A stretch of DNA of 64,000 nt, from NCBI RefSeq assembly GCF_030345075.1, contig NZ_CP128361.1, positions 620,001 through 684,000 on the forward strand, in the 5' to 3' direction. Positions 43,092 through 51,592 of this stretch are shown one piece after another (within the stretch, counting starts at the first letter, position 1; each line of letters starts with the position of its first letter). A program made the translations under genes and the position numbers. This DNA is from Solwaraspora sp. WMMA2065 (lineage in GTDB: Bacteria > Actinomycetota > Actinomycetes > Mycobacteriales > Micromonosporaceae). The notes below the pieces were generated by a model. That model was not told where the DNA came from and did not search any database. It saw only the letters and a list, made by a program, of their open reading frames with translations.

Positions 43092-45082
43092 ACGCCGATG
43101 ACCAGGCTGCCGAGGAGCAGATCGCCGACGACCGGCGGCTGTCCCCGTACACCGGTTACACCCGCGCGCACTGGGGGGCGGCCGCCGACCGGATGCTGCT
43201 GGCGCTGCGTCCGTACGCCTCGCCCGACCACGCCCGGATCGACCTGCCCGGCCGGCCGAGCGCCTACGGCCCGGACAGCGACTCGCTGGAGGCGTTCGCC
43301 CGGTCGTTCCTGCTGGCGGCGGTGCGGCTACGCGGCGAGGCCGGCGCCGACCCGCACGGGCTGGCCGACTGGTACGCCGCCGGGCTGCGCGCCGGCACCG
43401 ACCCGACCTCGCCGACCGCCTGGCCCCGCCCCGACCGGCTGGACCAGGCCAAGGTCGAAGCCTGCTCGATCGCGCTCGGGCTGCACCTGACCCGCCCCTG
43501 GCTGTGGGACCGGCTCGACGAGGCGACCCGGCAGCGGACCGTCGACTGGCTCGGCAGCGTCGTCGGGCAGCGGTACCCGCCGATCAACTGGGTGTGGTTC
43601 CAGATCGTCGTGGAGACCTTCCTGCGCTCGGTCGGCGGCCCCTGGTCGACTGAGGACATCGAATCCGGGCTGCGGGTGCACGAGTCGCTGTACCGGGCCG
43701 ACGGCTGGTACTCCGACGGACCGGAGCGGTCCTACGACCACTACGTCGGCTGGGCGTTGCACGTCTATCCGCTGCTCTGGGCCGACCAGGCCGGTGAGCT
43801 GTGCCCCGACGGGCTGCGTCAGGCGTGGCGTCAGCGGCTCGCGGCGTTCCTCGACGACGCGGTCCGGCTGATCGGGGCCGACGGGTCGCCGCTGATGCAG
43901 GGCCGCAGCCTGGCGTACCGGTTCGCGGCGGCCGCACCGCTGTGGGTCGGGGCGATGACCGGCGCGACCGAGGTGGCGCCGGGGGTGTTGCGCCGGGCGG
44001 CGAGCGGGATGCTGCGTCACTTTCACGACCACGGGGCACCGGACCGGCGTGGCCTGCTGCCCATCGGCTGGCACCATGAATGGCCGGCGATGGCCCAGTC
44101 GTACTCGGGGCCCGGGTCGCCGTACTGGGCGGCGAAGGGGATGCTGGGGCTGGCCCTGCCGGCCGATCATCCGGTGTGGACGGCGACCGAACAGCCGTTG
44201 CCGGTCGAGCGGGCGGACCTGCTGGTGGCGGTGCCGACGCCGGGCTGGCTGGTCACCGGCACCCGCCGTGACGGTGTGGTCCGGGTGGTCAACCACGGCA
44301 CCGACCACTCGGTGCCCGGCGACGAGCGCGCCGACTCGCCGCTGTACGCCCGGCTCGGCTATTCGACGGCGACGATGCCGCCGCTGACCGGGGCCACCGT
44401 TGGCGACCCGTCGGACAATTCGGTCGCCGTCGTCGACGCGACGGGCCGGCGCAGTCACCGCAACGGGTTCGTGACGGTCGACTGCCGGCTGGTCGACGGG
44501 GTCGGTTGGGCGGTGTCGCGGGCCGACGCCCACTGGGTCGACACCGACGATGACGCCGGCCCGGACCACGGGTCCGGCCGGCGGGGCCGGCTGCGCCGGG
44601 GCCCGGTGGTGACGGTGGCCTCGGCGGTGCGCGGCCCGACCGAGGTGCGGCTGGCCCGGGTCGACTCCGCCGACGGTCTCGACGGCGGCACCGGGCTGGA
44701 GTTCAGCGGCTGGCCGGTCGCCGGTGACGTACCGCCGCCGGCGCGTACCGGCGACGACCCGCCGGTGTCCGTCGTGGCCGGTGCCGCGGTGACGTCCCGG
44801 CTGGTCGGCCTGACCGGCTTCGAGCATGCGCTGGTACGCCGCGAGCGGGGTACCTCGCCGCTGGGTGATCAGGTGGCGGTGCCGGTGTTGCGGACCGCCG
44901 CCGCGCCGACACCCGGCCGGGTGTACGTCGCCGCCGTGACCCTGACCGGCGCCGGGGGAGACCCGGCCGACGCGGCGGTGCCGGTGGTGACGGTGACGGC
45001 CGGCGGCGCGGGCGACTCGGTCGACATCCGCTGGCCGGACGGTCACGCCTCGACGCTGCTGCTGCCGGCCGCGCCGGGGTGA
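43088..45082 (+). CDS. DUF2264-family protein
   Basis: A 664-aa protein. It starts RAHWGAAADRMLLALRPYASPDHARIDLPG and contains DSDSLEAFARSFLLAAVRLRGE, INWVWFQIVVETFLRSVGG and WYSDGPERSYDHYVGWALH, all characteristic of DUF2264, an alpha/alpha-barrel family related to glycan lyases and unsaturated glucuronyl hydrolases. Its ATG overlaps the lyase stop by four bases. It probably acts on the same oligosaccharide. The much longer open frame reaching back to 41846 is an artefact. Confidence 0.87.
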   Translation: MNADDQAAEEQIADDRRLSPYTGYTRAHWGAAADRMLLALRPYASPDHARIDLPGRPSAYGPDSDSLEAFARSFLLAAVRLRGEAGADPHGLADWYAAGLRAGTDPTSPTAWPRPDRLDQAKVEACSIALGLHLTRPWLWDRLDEATRQRTVDWLGSVVGQRYPPINWVWFQIVVETFLRSVGGPWSTEDIESGLRVHESLYRADGWYSDGPERSYDHYVGWALHVYPLLWADQAGELCPDGLRQAWRQRLAAFLDDAVRLIGADGSPLMQGRSLAYRFAAAAPLWVGAMTGATEVAPGVLRRAASGMLRHFHDHGAPDRRGLLPIGWHHEWPAMAQSYSGPGSPYWAAKGMLGLALPADHPVWTATEQPLPVERADLLVAVPTPGWLVTGTRRDGVVRVVNHGTDHSVPGDERADSPLYARLGYSTATMPPLTGATVGDPSDNSVAVVDATGRRSHRNGFVTVDCRLVDGVGWAVSRADAHWVDTDDDAGPDHGSGRRGRLRRGPVVTVASAVRGPTEVRLARVDSADGLDGGTGLEFSGWPVAGDVPPPARTGDDPPVSVVAGAAVTSRLVGLTGFEHALVRRERGTSPLGDQVAVPVLRTAAAPTPGRVYVAAVTLTGAGGDPADAAVPVVTVTAGGAGDSVDIRWPDGHASTLLLPAAPG

Positions 45083-45084
45083 GC

Positions 45085-46182
45085 TCAGCGGGTCGGCCGG
45101 GGCGTGGACGAGTCACGGATCACCAGTTCGGGGGTGATCAGCACCCGTTGCACGGGGCGGCGTCGGCCCTCGACCAGCCGGGCCACCATCAGCTCGACCG
45201 CCACCCGGCCCACCTGGCTCTTCGGTGGGCGGACGGAACTGAGCGCCGGCTCGGCCAGGTGTGCCACCTCGTCGTCGTAGGAGACCAGGGCGAGCTGGTC
45301 GGGGATCGGCACGCCCTGCTCGGCGCAGTACTGCGCGACCGACATGGCGTCCGGGTCGCCGTGCACGATCAGCGCGGTGACGCCTTCGCGGCGGCACCGC
45401 CGCAGCACGTCGCCGATGATCCCCCGGTGCCCCGGGGAGTCCAACGCGACCGCCTCCCGGATGACCAGGTCGGCGGGCAGGCCGAGGTCCGCACAGGCCA
45501 GCGCCCAGCCCTGGGCGAGGTGGGCGGAGGTGGGGCTGCCCTTGGACAGCACCAGCCCGATCCGGCGGTGACCGTGTTCGTGCAGGTGCCGTACGGCCAT
45601 CTCCAGGCCGAGGGCGTGGTCGCTGCGGACCCATTCGAGCTGGCGCAGGGTCGGGGTCCACCGGGGGGCCTGCCGTTCCACCAGGATCGTCGGCACCGGC
45701 AGGTTGCCGATCCAGGCGATCATGTCGGCGGTGCCGTCGGTGTCCAGGCTGGGTGCCAGCAGCAGACCCTGCACCTGCTGCGCGTCGATCAGCCGGGTGA
45801 TCTGCCGGCGGTCCTCGGTCGGGTCGTAGCTCGACCCGCGCAGCTGGATGTGCACGCCGAGCGAGGCGGCGGCGCTGCGGGCGCCGGTGACGATCTGCGG
45901 CCAGTAGTAGTCCAGTGACGGCACGACCATGCCGATGGTGAACCGGGTCGGTGCCACCCGGGGCCGTCGCGGTGCGGGCCCGAGCTGGGTGGGCAGCGTG
46001 GCGCCACCGTGCACCCTGGTCAGCAGGTTGCTCTCGGCCAGGGCGGCGATGTCGCGCCGGACGGTCAGCTCGCTGACCCCGAGCAGCGGGGCGAGGTCGG
46101 CCACTCGTACCGAGCCGTGTCGGCGCAACTCCTCCAGCAGCCGCTCCCGGCGCTGCAGGTTGAACATCCGATCCGCCGGCAT
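45085..46182 (-). CDS. Chimeric regulator: DeoR-type HTH fused to LacI-type sugar-binding domain
   Basis: A 365-aa protein. The N-terminus RRERLLEELRRHGSVRVADLAPLLGVSELTVRRDIAALAESNLLTRVHGGATL is a DeoR helix-turn-helix; from about residue 80 a LacI-type periplasmic-binding domain follows (FTIGMVVPSLDYYWPQIVTGARSAAASLGVHI, HRRIGLVLSKGSP, ALVSYDDEVAHLAEPALSSVRPP). ATG 46182 has GGGAGT upstream, preferred to GTG 46254. It stands between the two operons of the second glycan locus, convergent with one and divergent from the other. Confidence 0.87.
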   Translation of the reverse strand: MPADRMFNLQRRERLLEELRRHGSVRVADLAPLLGVSELTVRRDIAALAESNLLTRVHGGATLPTQLGPAPRRPRVAPTRFTIGMVVPSLDYYWPQIVTGARSAAASLGVHIQLRGSSYDPTEDRRQITRLIDAQQVQGLLLAPSLDTDGTADMIAWIGNLPVPTILVERQAPRWTPTLRQLEWVRSDHALGLEMAVRHLHEHGHRRIGLVLSKGSPTSAHLAQGWALACADLGLPADLVIREAVALDSPGHRGIIGDVLRRCRREGVTALIVHGDPDAMSVAQYCAEQGVPIPDQLALVSYDDEVAHLAEPALSSVRPPKSQVGRVAVELMVARLVEGRRRPVQRVLITPELVIRDSSTPRPTR

Positions 46183-46201
46183 GGGCACTCCCGTCCATGT
46201 T

Positions 46202-46213
46202 CGTTCGCGAACG
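46202..46213. promoter_or_regulatory. Perfect palindrome CGTTCGCGAACG, operator candidate
   Basis: A 12-bp perfect palindrome 20 bp ahead of the DeoR-LacI regulator start and about 130 bp ahead of the divergent dehydrogenase gene. The position fits autoregulation and control of the ABC operon. Confidence 0.45.
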
Positions 46214-46341
46214 TTTCCGACCGAATGAGATCGGCTGGTAGCGAGCATGTTCACCGAAGGTTAACCATGTCACATCGGCGAATCCAGCAGGTCCCCACGA
46301 CGTCGGACGTCGGCCGGAGATTCGCCACCCGAGGAGACACG

Positions 46342-47361
46342 TTGACGGTGCACACCCCGCCGCAGGCGCTCGTCGTGATGGACCGGGACTCCTACCGGGC
46401 CCACTTCGACGAGGCTCGGCTGGAGCGCCTCGGCCGCGTCGTCGTCCTGGCCGATCCGGTCTGGGCCGACGAACTCGACTCGCCTGCCGTGCGCGCCCGA
46501 CTGGCCACGGTCGAGACGCTGGTGACGTCCTGGGGAGCACCCCCGCTGACCAGGCAGCGGCTGGACACCGCGCCGGCCCTGCGCGCCGTCTTCCACGCCG
46601 CCGGCAGCGTCCGCTCCCTGGTGACCGACGAGGTGTGGCGGCGCGGCATCCAGGTCAGCACCGCCGCCGACGCCAACGCCGTGCCGGTCGCCGAGTACAC
46701 CCTGGCCGCGATCATCTTCGCCGGCAAGAAGGTGCCGTTCATCGCCGCCGACCCCGACCGGGCGTACCGGGGATGGAGCCACCACCACGGGCACGGCGAC
46801 CTGTCCAACTACCGCCGGACCATCGGCGTCGTCGGCTTCTCCCGGATCGGCCGGCGGGTCGTCGACCTGATCGGCTGCCTCGACTCGGCCCGCTGCCTGG
46901 TCGCCGACCCGTACGCCGACCCGGCCGAGGTCGCCGCAGCCGGCGCGACCCTGGTCGAGCTGGCCGAGCTGCTGCCGCACAGCGACATCCTCACCCTGCA
47001 CGCGCCCGAGCTGCCCAGCACGCACCGCATGATCGGCGCGGCCGAACTCGCGCTGCTGCCCGACCACGCGACCGTGATCAACACGGCCCGGGGCAGCCTG
47101 GTCGACCCGGCGGCGCTCGCCGCCGAGTGCCGCTCCGGCCGGCTGTACGCGATCCTCGACGTCACCGACCCCGAACCGCTACCCGTCGACGCCGCCCTGC
47201 GCGGCAGCCCGAACGTCATGGTAAGCCCGCACCTGGCCGGTTCCCTCGGCACCGAGATCCACCGGCTTACCGACCACACCCTCGACGAACTCGTCCGCTG
47301 GACCGTCGGGGAACCGCTGCATGCCGAAGTCACCCCGGACGCGTTCACGTTGCACGCCTGA
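46342..47361 (+). CDS. D-isomer-specific 2-hydroxyacid dehydrogenase
   Basis: A 339-aa NAD(P)-dependent enzyme. The dinucleotide fold is TIGVVGFSRIGRRVVDL (GxSxxG rather than GxGxxG, common in this group). The catalytic residues are visible as Arg in NTARGSLVD, Glu in DVTDPEPLP and His in MVSPHLAGS. GAGGAG lies 5 bases before TTG 46342, a rare start but the only one with a ribosome site. It leads the operon with the ABC importer and may reduce a keto-acid made during glycan breakdown. Confidence 0.88.
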   Translation: MTVHTPPQALVVMDRDSYRAHFDEARLERLGRVVVLADPVWADELDSPAVRARLATVETLVTSWGAPPLTRQRLDTAPALRAVFHAAGSVRSLVTDEVWRRGIQVSTAADANAVPVAEYTLAAIIFAGKKVPFIAADPDRAYRGWSHHHGHGDLSNYRRTIGVVGFSRIGRRVVDLIGCLDSARCLVADPYADPAEVAAAGATLVELAELLPHSDILTLHAPELPSTHRMIGAAELALLPDHATVINTARGSLVDPAALAAECRSGRLYAILDVTDPEPLPVDAALRGSPNVMVSPHLAGSLGTEIHRLTDHTLDELVRWTVGEPLHAEVTPDAFTLHA

Positions 47362-47418
47362 CCGGCCGGGCTCCGTACCCCCACGAAACCCCGCACCCTC
47401 CGCAAAAGGAGTCACCTG

Positions 47419-48705
47419 ATGAACCGACACACCGGCAGGATGAACCGACACATCGGCAGGGCGGTGGCCGCCGCCACCGCACTGGTTCTCGTCACCGCCG
47501 GCTGCGGCGGTGGCGACGAGCCGGCCGTCGGCGACGACGGCCGCGAGATCCTCACCATCGCCCTGTGGAACTACGACAGCACCCCCGAGTTCGCGGCCCT
47601 GATCGACGGGTTCGAGGCCGCCCACCCGGACATCGATGTGCAGCCGGTCGACATCCTCGCCGACGACTACTCCGAGAAGGTCACCACCATGCTGGCCGGC
47701 GGTGACCAGACCGACGTGCTCACCATGAAGAACGTCACCGACTACTCCCGCTACGCGCTGCGTGGCCAGTTGGCGTCGGTCGCCGACGAGGCGGCCGACC
47801 TCGACCAGAGCAAGTATCTCGGCCTGGAGCCGTTCGACCTCGACGGGGACTACTTCGCGCTGCCGTACCGGCAGGACTTCTGGGTGCTGTACTACAACAA
47901 GGCCATGCTCGCCGACACCGGCGCCGACCTGACCAGCCTCACCTGGGCCGAGTACGCCGACCTGGCCAAGCAGCTGACCAGCGGCAGCGGCCAGGACACC
48001 GTCTACGGCACCTACCACCACACCTGGCGCTCCATCATCCACTCGACGGCGGCGGCGCAGAGCGGCGGCGACCTCGTCGGCGGCGAGTACGGCTTCCTCA
48101 AGGACCGCTACCAGATGGTGCTCGACCTGCAGGACGCCGGTGCCACCCTGCCGTGGGCGACCGCGTCGACGCAGAAGGTCCAGTACCACACGATGTTCTC
48201 CACCGGGCAGGCCGCGATGCTGCCGATGGGCACCTGGTACGCCGCCCGGTTGATCGAGGAGAAGAAGGCCGGCGACATCGACGTCGACTGGGGCATCGCC
48301 CCGCTGCCGCAGGTCACCGAGGGCGGCCCGGTCACCACCTTCGGCTCGCCGACCGCGTTCGCGGTCAACAACAAGGCCCGCAACTCCGAGGCCGCCCGGA
48401 CCTTCGTCGCCTGGGCCGCCGGCCCCGAGGGCGCGGCGGCGATCGCCAGCATCGGCGTCTACCCGGCCTACTCCGACGAGACGATCACCGAGACCTACTT
48501 CGGTGTCGACGGCATGACCAACGACGAGGTCGCCCAGGCGGCGTTCCAGCCCGACGAGGTGATGCTGGAGATGCCGGTCAGCGAGAAATCCTCCGATGTG
48601 GATGTCATCCTCACCGAGGAGCACGAGCTGATCATGATCGGCGAGCGGTCCGTCGACGACGGGCTCGCCGAGATGGGCGAGCGGGTCACCTCCGAGGTCG
48701 ACTGA
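47419..48705 (+). CDS. Sugar ABC transporter substrate-binding lipoprotein
   Basis: A 428-aa carbohydrate-binding lipoprotein with LVTAGC (Cys29) as lipobox. The mature part shows FAALIDGFEAAHPDIDVQPVDI and YFALPYRQDFWVLYYNKAMLADTGAD, the pattern of oligosaccharide binders. AAAAGGAG precedes the ATG. The first seven codons are duplicated in tandem (MNRHTGR MNRHIGR), so initiation at either Met is possible. It delivers substrate to the two following permeases. Confidence 0.92.
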   Translation: MNRHTGRMNRHIGRAVAAATALVLVTAGCGGGDEPAVGDDGREILTIALWNYDSTPEFAALIDGFEAAHPDIDVQPVDILADDYSEKVTTMLAGGDQTDVLTMKNVTDYSRYALRGQLASVADEAADLDQSKYLGLEPFDLDGDYFALPYRQDFWVLYYNKAMLADTGADLTSLTWAEYADLAKQLTSGSGQDTVYGTYHHTWRSIIHSTAAAQSGGDLVGGEYGFLKDRYQMVLDLQDAGATLPWATASTQKVQYHTMFSTGQAAMLPMGTWYAARLIEEKKAGDIDVDWGIAPLPQVTEGGPVTTFGSPTAFAVNNKARNSEAARTFVAWAAGPEGAAAIASIGVYPAYSDETITETYFGVDGMTNDEVAQAAFQPDEVMLEMPVSEKSSDVDVILTEEHELIMIGERSVDDGLAEMGERVTSEVD

Positions 48706-48713
48706 CCCGCACC

Positions 48714-49661
48714 ATGGCGATCCACACCCCGATCGACACCGTACGCACACCGGCACCCGGCGGTCCGCCGCCGGGTGCCGGTGCGGCACGTCGGCTGCGC
48801 CGACGCAACACCCTGGCCGGCTGGAGCTTCATCCTGCCGAACTTCGTCGGCTTCGCCGCGCTCACCCTGGTGCCCGTCGTCGCCGCGCTGGCGCTGGCCT
48901 TCATGGAGTGGAACTCCTACAGCACCCCGGAATGGGTCGGGCTGGACAACTTCCGCCGGATGGTGGGCAGCGAGACCTTCTGGACCGCGCTGTACAACAC
49001 CACCTACTACGCGCTCGGCCACATCCCGTTGACCCTGGTCGCCGCGCTCGGCTTCGCCGTACTGCTCAACCGGGCGCTGCGCGGCGTACGGTTCTTCCGT
49101 ACCGCGTTGTTCTTCCCCTACATCACCGCGCTGGTCGCGGTGGCCGTGGTGTGGAACATGCTGTTCAACCCCGACGCCGGGCCGGTCAACCAGCTGCTGC
49201 GGGCGATCGGCGTCGACAACCCGCCGGGCTGGACCACCTCGACGACCTGGGCGATGCCGGCGGTCATCATCACCAGCGTCTGGCGGGACATGGGCTACTA
49301 CATGGTGCTCTACCTGGCCGGGCTGCAGACCATCCCGGCCGAGCTGTACGAGGCGGCCCGCACCGACGGGGCGTCGGCCTGGCAGCGGTTCCGACACATC
49401 ACCGTGCCGTCGCTGCGGCCCACCACCTTCTTCGTGCTGATCATGCTGACCATCTCCAGCTTCAAGGTGTTCGACCTGATCCAGGTGATGACCGAGGGCG
49501 GTCCGGGCCGCGCCACGCTGGTGCTGTCGCAGCTGATCTTCCGGGAGGGGATCACCCAGGGCCGGTTCGGCTACTCGTCGGCGATCGCCATGGTGCTGTT
49601 CGTGGTCGTCCTGGTGATCACCGTGGTCCAGTTCCAGCTGCAACGGAGGGGGGAACGATGA
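48714..49661 (+). CDS. Sugar ABC transporter permease (MalF type)
   Basis: A 315-aa six-segment permease. It has VVWNMLFNPDAGPVNQLLRAIGV and the EAA loop LYEAARTDGASAWQRFRHITVPSLRPT. ATG 48714 lies 8 bases after the binding-protein stop. As in the first locus no ATPase is encoded nearby, implying a shared MsiK-like ATPase. Confidence 0.93.
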   Translation: MAIHTPIDTVRTPAPGGPPPGAGAARRLRRRNTLAGWSFILPNFVGFAALTLVPVVAALALAFMEWNSYSTPEWVGLDNFRRMVGSETFWTALYNTTYYALGHIPLTLVAALGFAVLLNRALRGVRFFRTALFFPYITALVAVAVVWNMLFNPDAGPVNQLLRAIGVDNPPGWTTSTTWAMPAVIITSVWRDMGYYMVLYLAGLQTIPAELYEAARTDGASAWQRFRHITVPSLRPTTFFVLIMLTISSFKVFDLIQVMTEGGPGRATLVLSQLIFREGITQGRFGYSSAIAMVLFVVVLVITVVQFQLQRRGER

Positions 49662-50479
49662 GCCTCGCCGTGCTGCGCCGGGCCGTCCTGCAGGTGCTGC
49701 TCACCGTCCTCGGCCTGGCCGTGCTGGTGCCGTTCGCCTGGATGCTGGTCTCCTCGGTCAAGCTGGACTCGCAGGTGCTCACCGTGCCGATCCAGTGGAT
49801 TCCGCAGGAGTTCCACTTCGACAACTACGTCCGCATCTGGGACCGGATCCCGCTCGGCACCTACCTGTACAACTCGATGTTCCTCAGCGTCACCATCACC
49901 TTCCTTCAGGTGCTCACCGGCAGCTTCGCCGCGTACGGCTTCGCGAAGATCAGCTTCCCGGGCCGAGACCTGCTGTTCCTCGCCTACATCGCCACGATCG
50001 CCGTGCCGTGGCAGGCGTACATGGTGCCGCAGTACATCATCATGGAGCGGCTCGGCCTGGTGAACACCCACCTGTCGCTGATCCTGCTGCAGGCGTTCGG
50101 GGCGTTCGGCGTGTTCCTGATGCGGCAGTACTACCTGACCATCCCCGACGAGCTGACCGAGGCCGCCCGCATCGACGGCCTCAACGAGTACGGCATCTGG
50201 GCGCGGATCGTGCTGCCGTTGTCCAAGCCGGCGCTGGCCAGCCTGGCGCTGCTCACCTTCGTCAACACCTGGAACGACTACATGGGACCGTTCATCTACC
50301 TGACCAGCAACGACCTGTGGACCGTACAGATCGGGCTGCGGACCTTCATCGGGCTCTACGAGGCCGAGTACGCGATGATCATGACCGGTTCGGTGCTGTC
50401 GATCCTGCCGATCCTGCTCGTCTTCCTGTTCGGCCAGCGCTACTTCGTGCAGGGCATCGCCACGAGTGGGTTGAAATGA
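49658..50479 (+). CDS. Sugar ABC transporter permease (MalG type)
   Basis: A 273-aa permease with EAA loop LTEAARIDGLNEYGIWARIVLPLSKPA and C-terminus RYFVQGIATSGLK. Its ATG overlaps the previous stop by four bases. It pairs with the preceding subunit. Confidence 0.93.
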   Translation: MSLAVLRRAVLQVLLTVLGLAVLVPFAWMLVSSVKLDSQVLTVPIQWIPQEFHFDNYVRIWDRIPLGTYLYNSMFLSVTITFLQVLTGSFAAYGFAKISFPGRDLLFLAYIATIAVPWQAYMVPQYIIMERLGLVNTHLSLILLQAFGAFGVFLMRQYYLTIPDELTEAARIDGLNEYGIWARIVLPLSKPALASLALLTFVNTWNDYMGPFIYLTSNDLWTVQIGLRTFIGLYEAEYAMIMTGSVLSILPILLVFLFGQRYFVQGIATSGLK

Positions 50480-51210
50480 CGGCGGCCGGGGTGCGGCAAC
50501 CCGTCCGGCAACCGCTGCGGCCCTCGCTGGCCGCGCGGGTCAACGTCGGCGCGGACACCTGGTCAACGATCTGGTCACTGGTGCACCGGGTGCTGGTGGT
50601 CAACCTCGGGCTGGCCATCACCAACCTGCCGCTGCTGGTCGCGCTGGCCGTGGTCGCCCAGCCGTGGCGCTACCCGGTCTTCTTCGGGCTGCTGTCGGTC
50701 AGCATCGGGCCGGCGGTCGCCGCAGCGTTCGGCTACCTGCGGCAGGCCGAGGACGACGACCGGGCACCCGTACGTGAGTACTTCCGCGCGTACCGGCGGA
50801 ACTTCGCCGCAGCGACGCGGCGCTGGGCGGCGGCGACGGTGCTGGTGGCGGTCCTGGTGACCGACATCGTCTGGCTGCACGACGCCGGCGCTGCGGCGGT
50901 GCTCGTACCGCTGCTGGTGGTGCTGACCGTGCTGGTGGCCGCCACGACGGTCCTGCTGCTGGCCCTGGTCGAGCTGGCCCCGGACCTGGGCGTGCGCGCG
51001 GCCGTCCGGGCCGCGGCCTGGACGGCGGTACGCCGGGCGCCGCTGGGCCTGCTCAGCCTGGTCGTGCTGCTGGCCGCCCTGCTGTCGGTCAACCAGGCGC
51101 CGCTGCTGGCGCTGGCGACGCTGCCCGGCTGTGCGCTGCTGGTCGTCTGGGTCAACAGCCGCGCCGCACTGTCCGATGCCCTGCCCCTTGAATCGCCTCG
51201 GACGTACTAG
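50476..51210 (+). CDS. DUF624-family membrane protein
   Basis: A 244-aa protein with about six hydrophobic segments. It has TWSTIWSLVHRVLVVNLGLAITNLPLL at the N-terminus and PVREYFRAYRRNFAAATRRWAAATVLV in the middle, the DUF624/YesV pattern. The ATG overlaps the permease stop by four bases. It is the counterpart of 31134-31895 in the first locus. Role unknown; an accessory subunit of the importer is likely. Confidence 0.8.
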   Translation: MTAAGVRQPVRQPLRPSLAARVNVGADTWSTIWSLVHRVLVVNLGLAITNLPLLVALAVVAQPWRYPVFFGLLSVSIGPAVAAAFGYLRQAEDDDRAPVREYFRAYRRNFAAATRRWAAATVLVAVLVTDIVWLHDAGAAAVLVPLLVVLTVLVAATTVLLLALVELAPDLGVRAAVRAAAWTAVRRAPLGLLSLVVLLAALLSVNQAPLLALATLPGCALLVVWVNSRAALSDALPLESPRTY

Positions 51211-51220
51211 CGTCGAGGGC

Positions 51221-51592
51221 GTGCGGAGTAACGATGAGAGCTACGAGCCGCTGACGGTGGCGGGGCTGGGCGTGCGGCTCGTCGGCGCTGACGAGGCGCG
51301 ACGGTGGCGGTTGGTGGCGGAGTTCCTTGAGGAGCACCGCTGGGAGCCGGCGCAGGAGCGGGCCGCTTTGCTGGAGCAGGAGCCGGCTGTCACCGGTGAC
51401 GAACACTGGGACGTGTTCCTGACCGCGTTGACGGAACACCTGGCGACCAAGGATGGTAGCAGGGCACCGGCATGGGTGGAAACACGATCACTGCGCCGGT
51501 TCTGGTTCCCGTTCAACACGCGGGCCGCGCGGGTCGACGCGGTGGTGCACGCCCCGGCAGCGTTCCGCCGTCGTGGGGTCTACGTCCACTGA
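51221..51592 (+). CDS. Conserved hypothetical protein, 3' end interrupted by an insertion sequence
   Basis: A 123-aa protein starting VRSNDESYEPLTVAGLGVRLV. The part VAEFLEEHRWEPAQERAALLEQEPAVTGDEHWDVFLTALTEHLA...WVETRSLRRFWFPFNTRAARVDAVVHAPAAFRRRGVYV recalls small actinobacterial proteins found next to nucleotidyltransferase-type toxins. The IS end supplies the last codon and the stop (VH*). The lost tail was probably short. An antitoxin-like role is a guess. Confidence 0.6.
   Translation: MRSNDESYEPLTVAGLGVRLVGADEARRWRLVAEFLEEHRWEPAQERAALLEQEPAVTGDEHWDVFLTALTEHLATKDGSRAPAWVETRSLRRFWFPFNTRAARVDAVVHAPAAFRRRGVYVH

Noticed and set aside
41846-45082. Single 1078-codon protein
   Set aside because: The first 414 codons are the lyase gene read out of frame; the DUF2264 protein begins at ATG 43088 in a four-base overlap.
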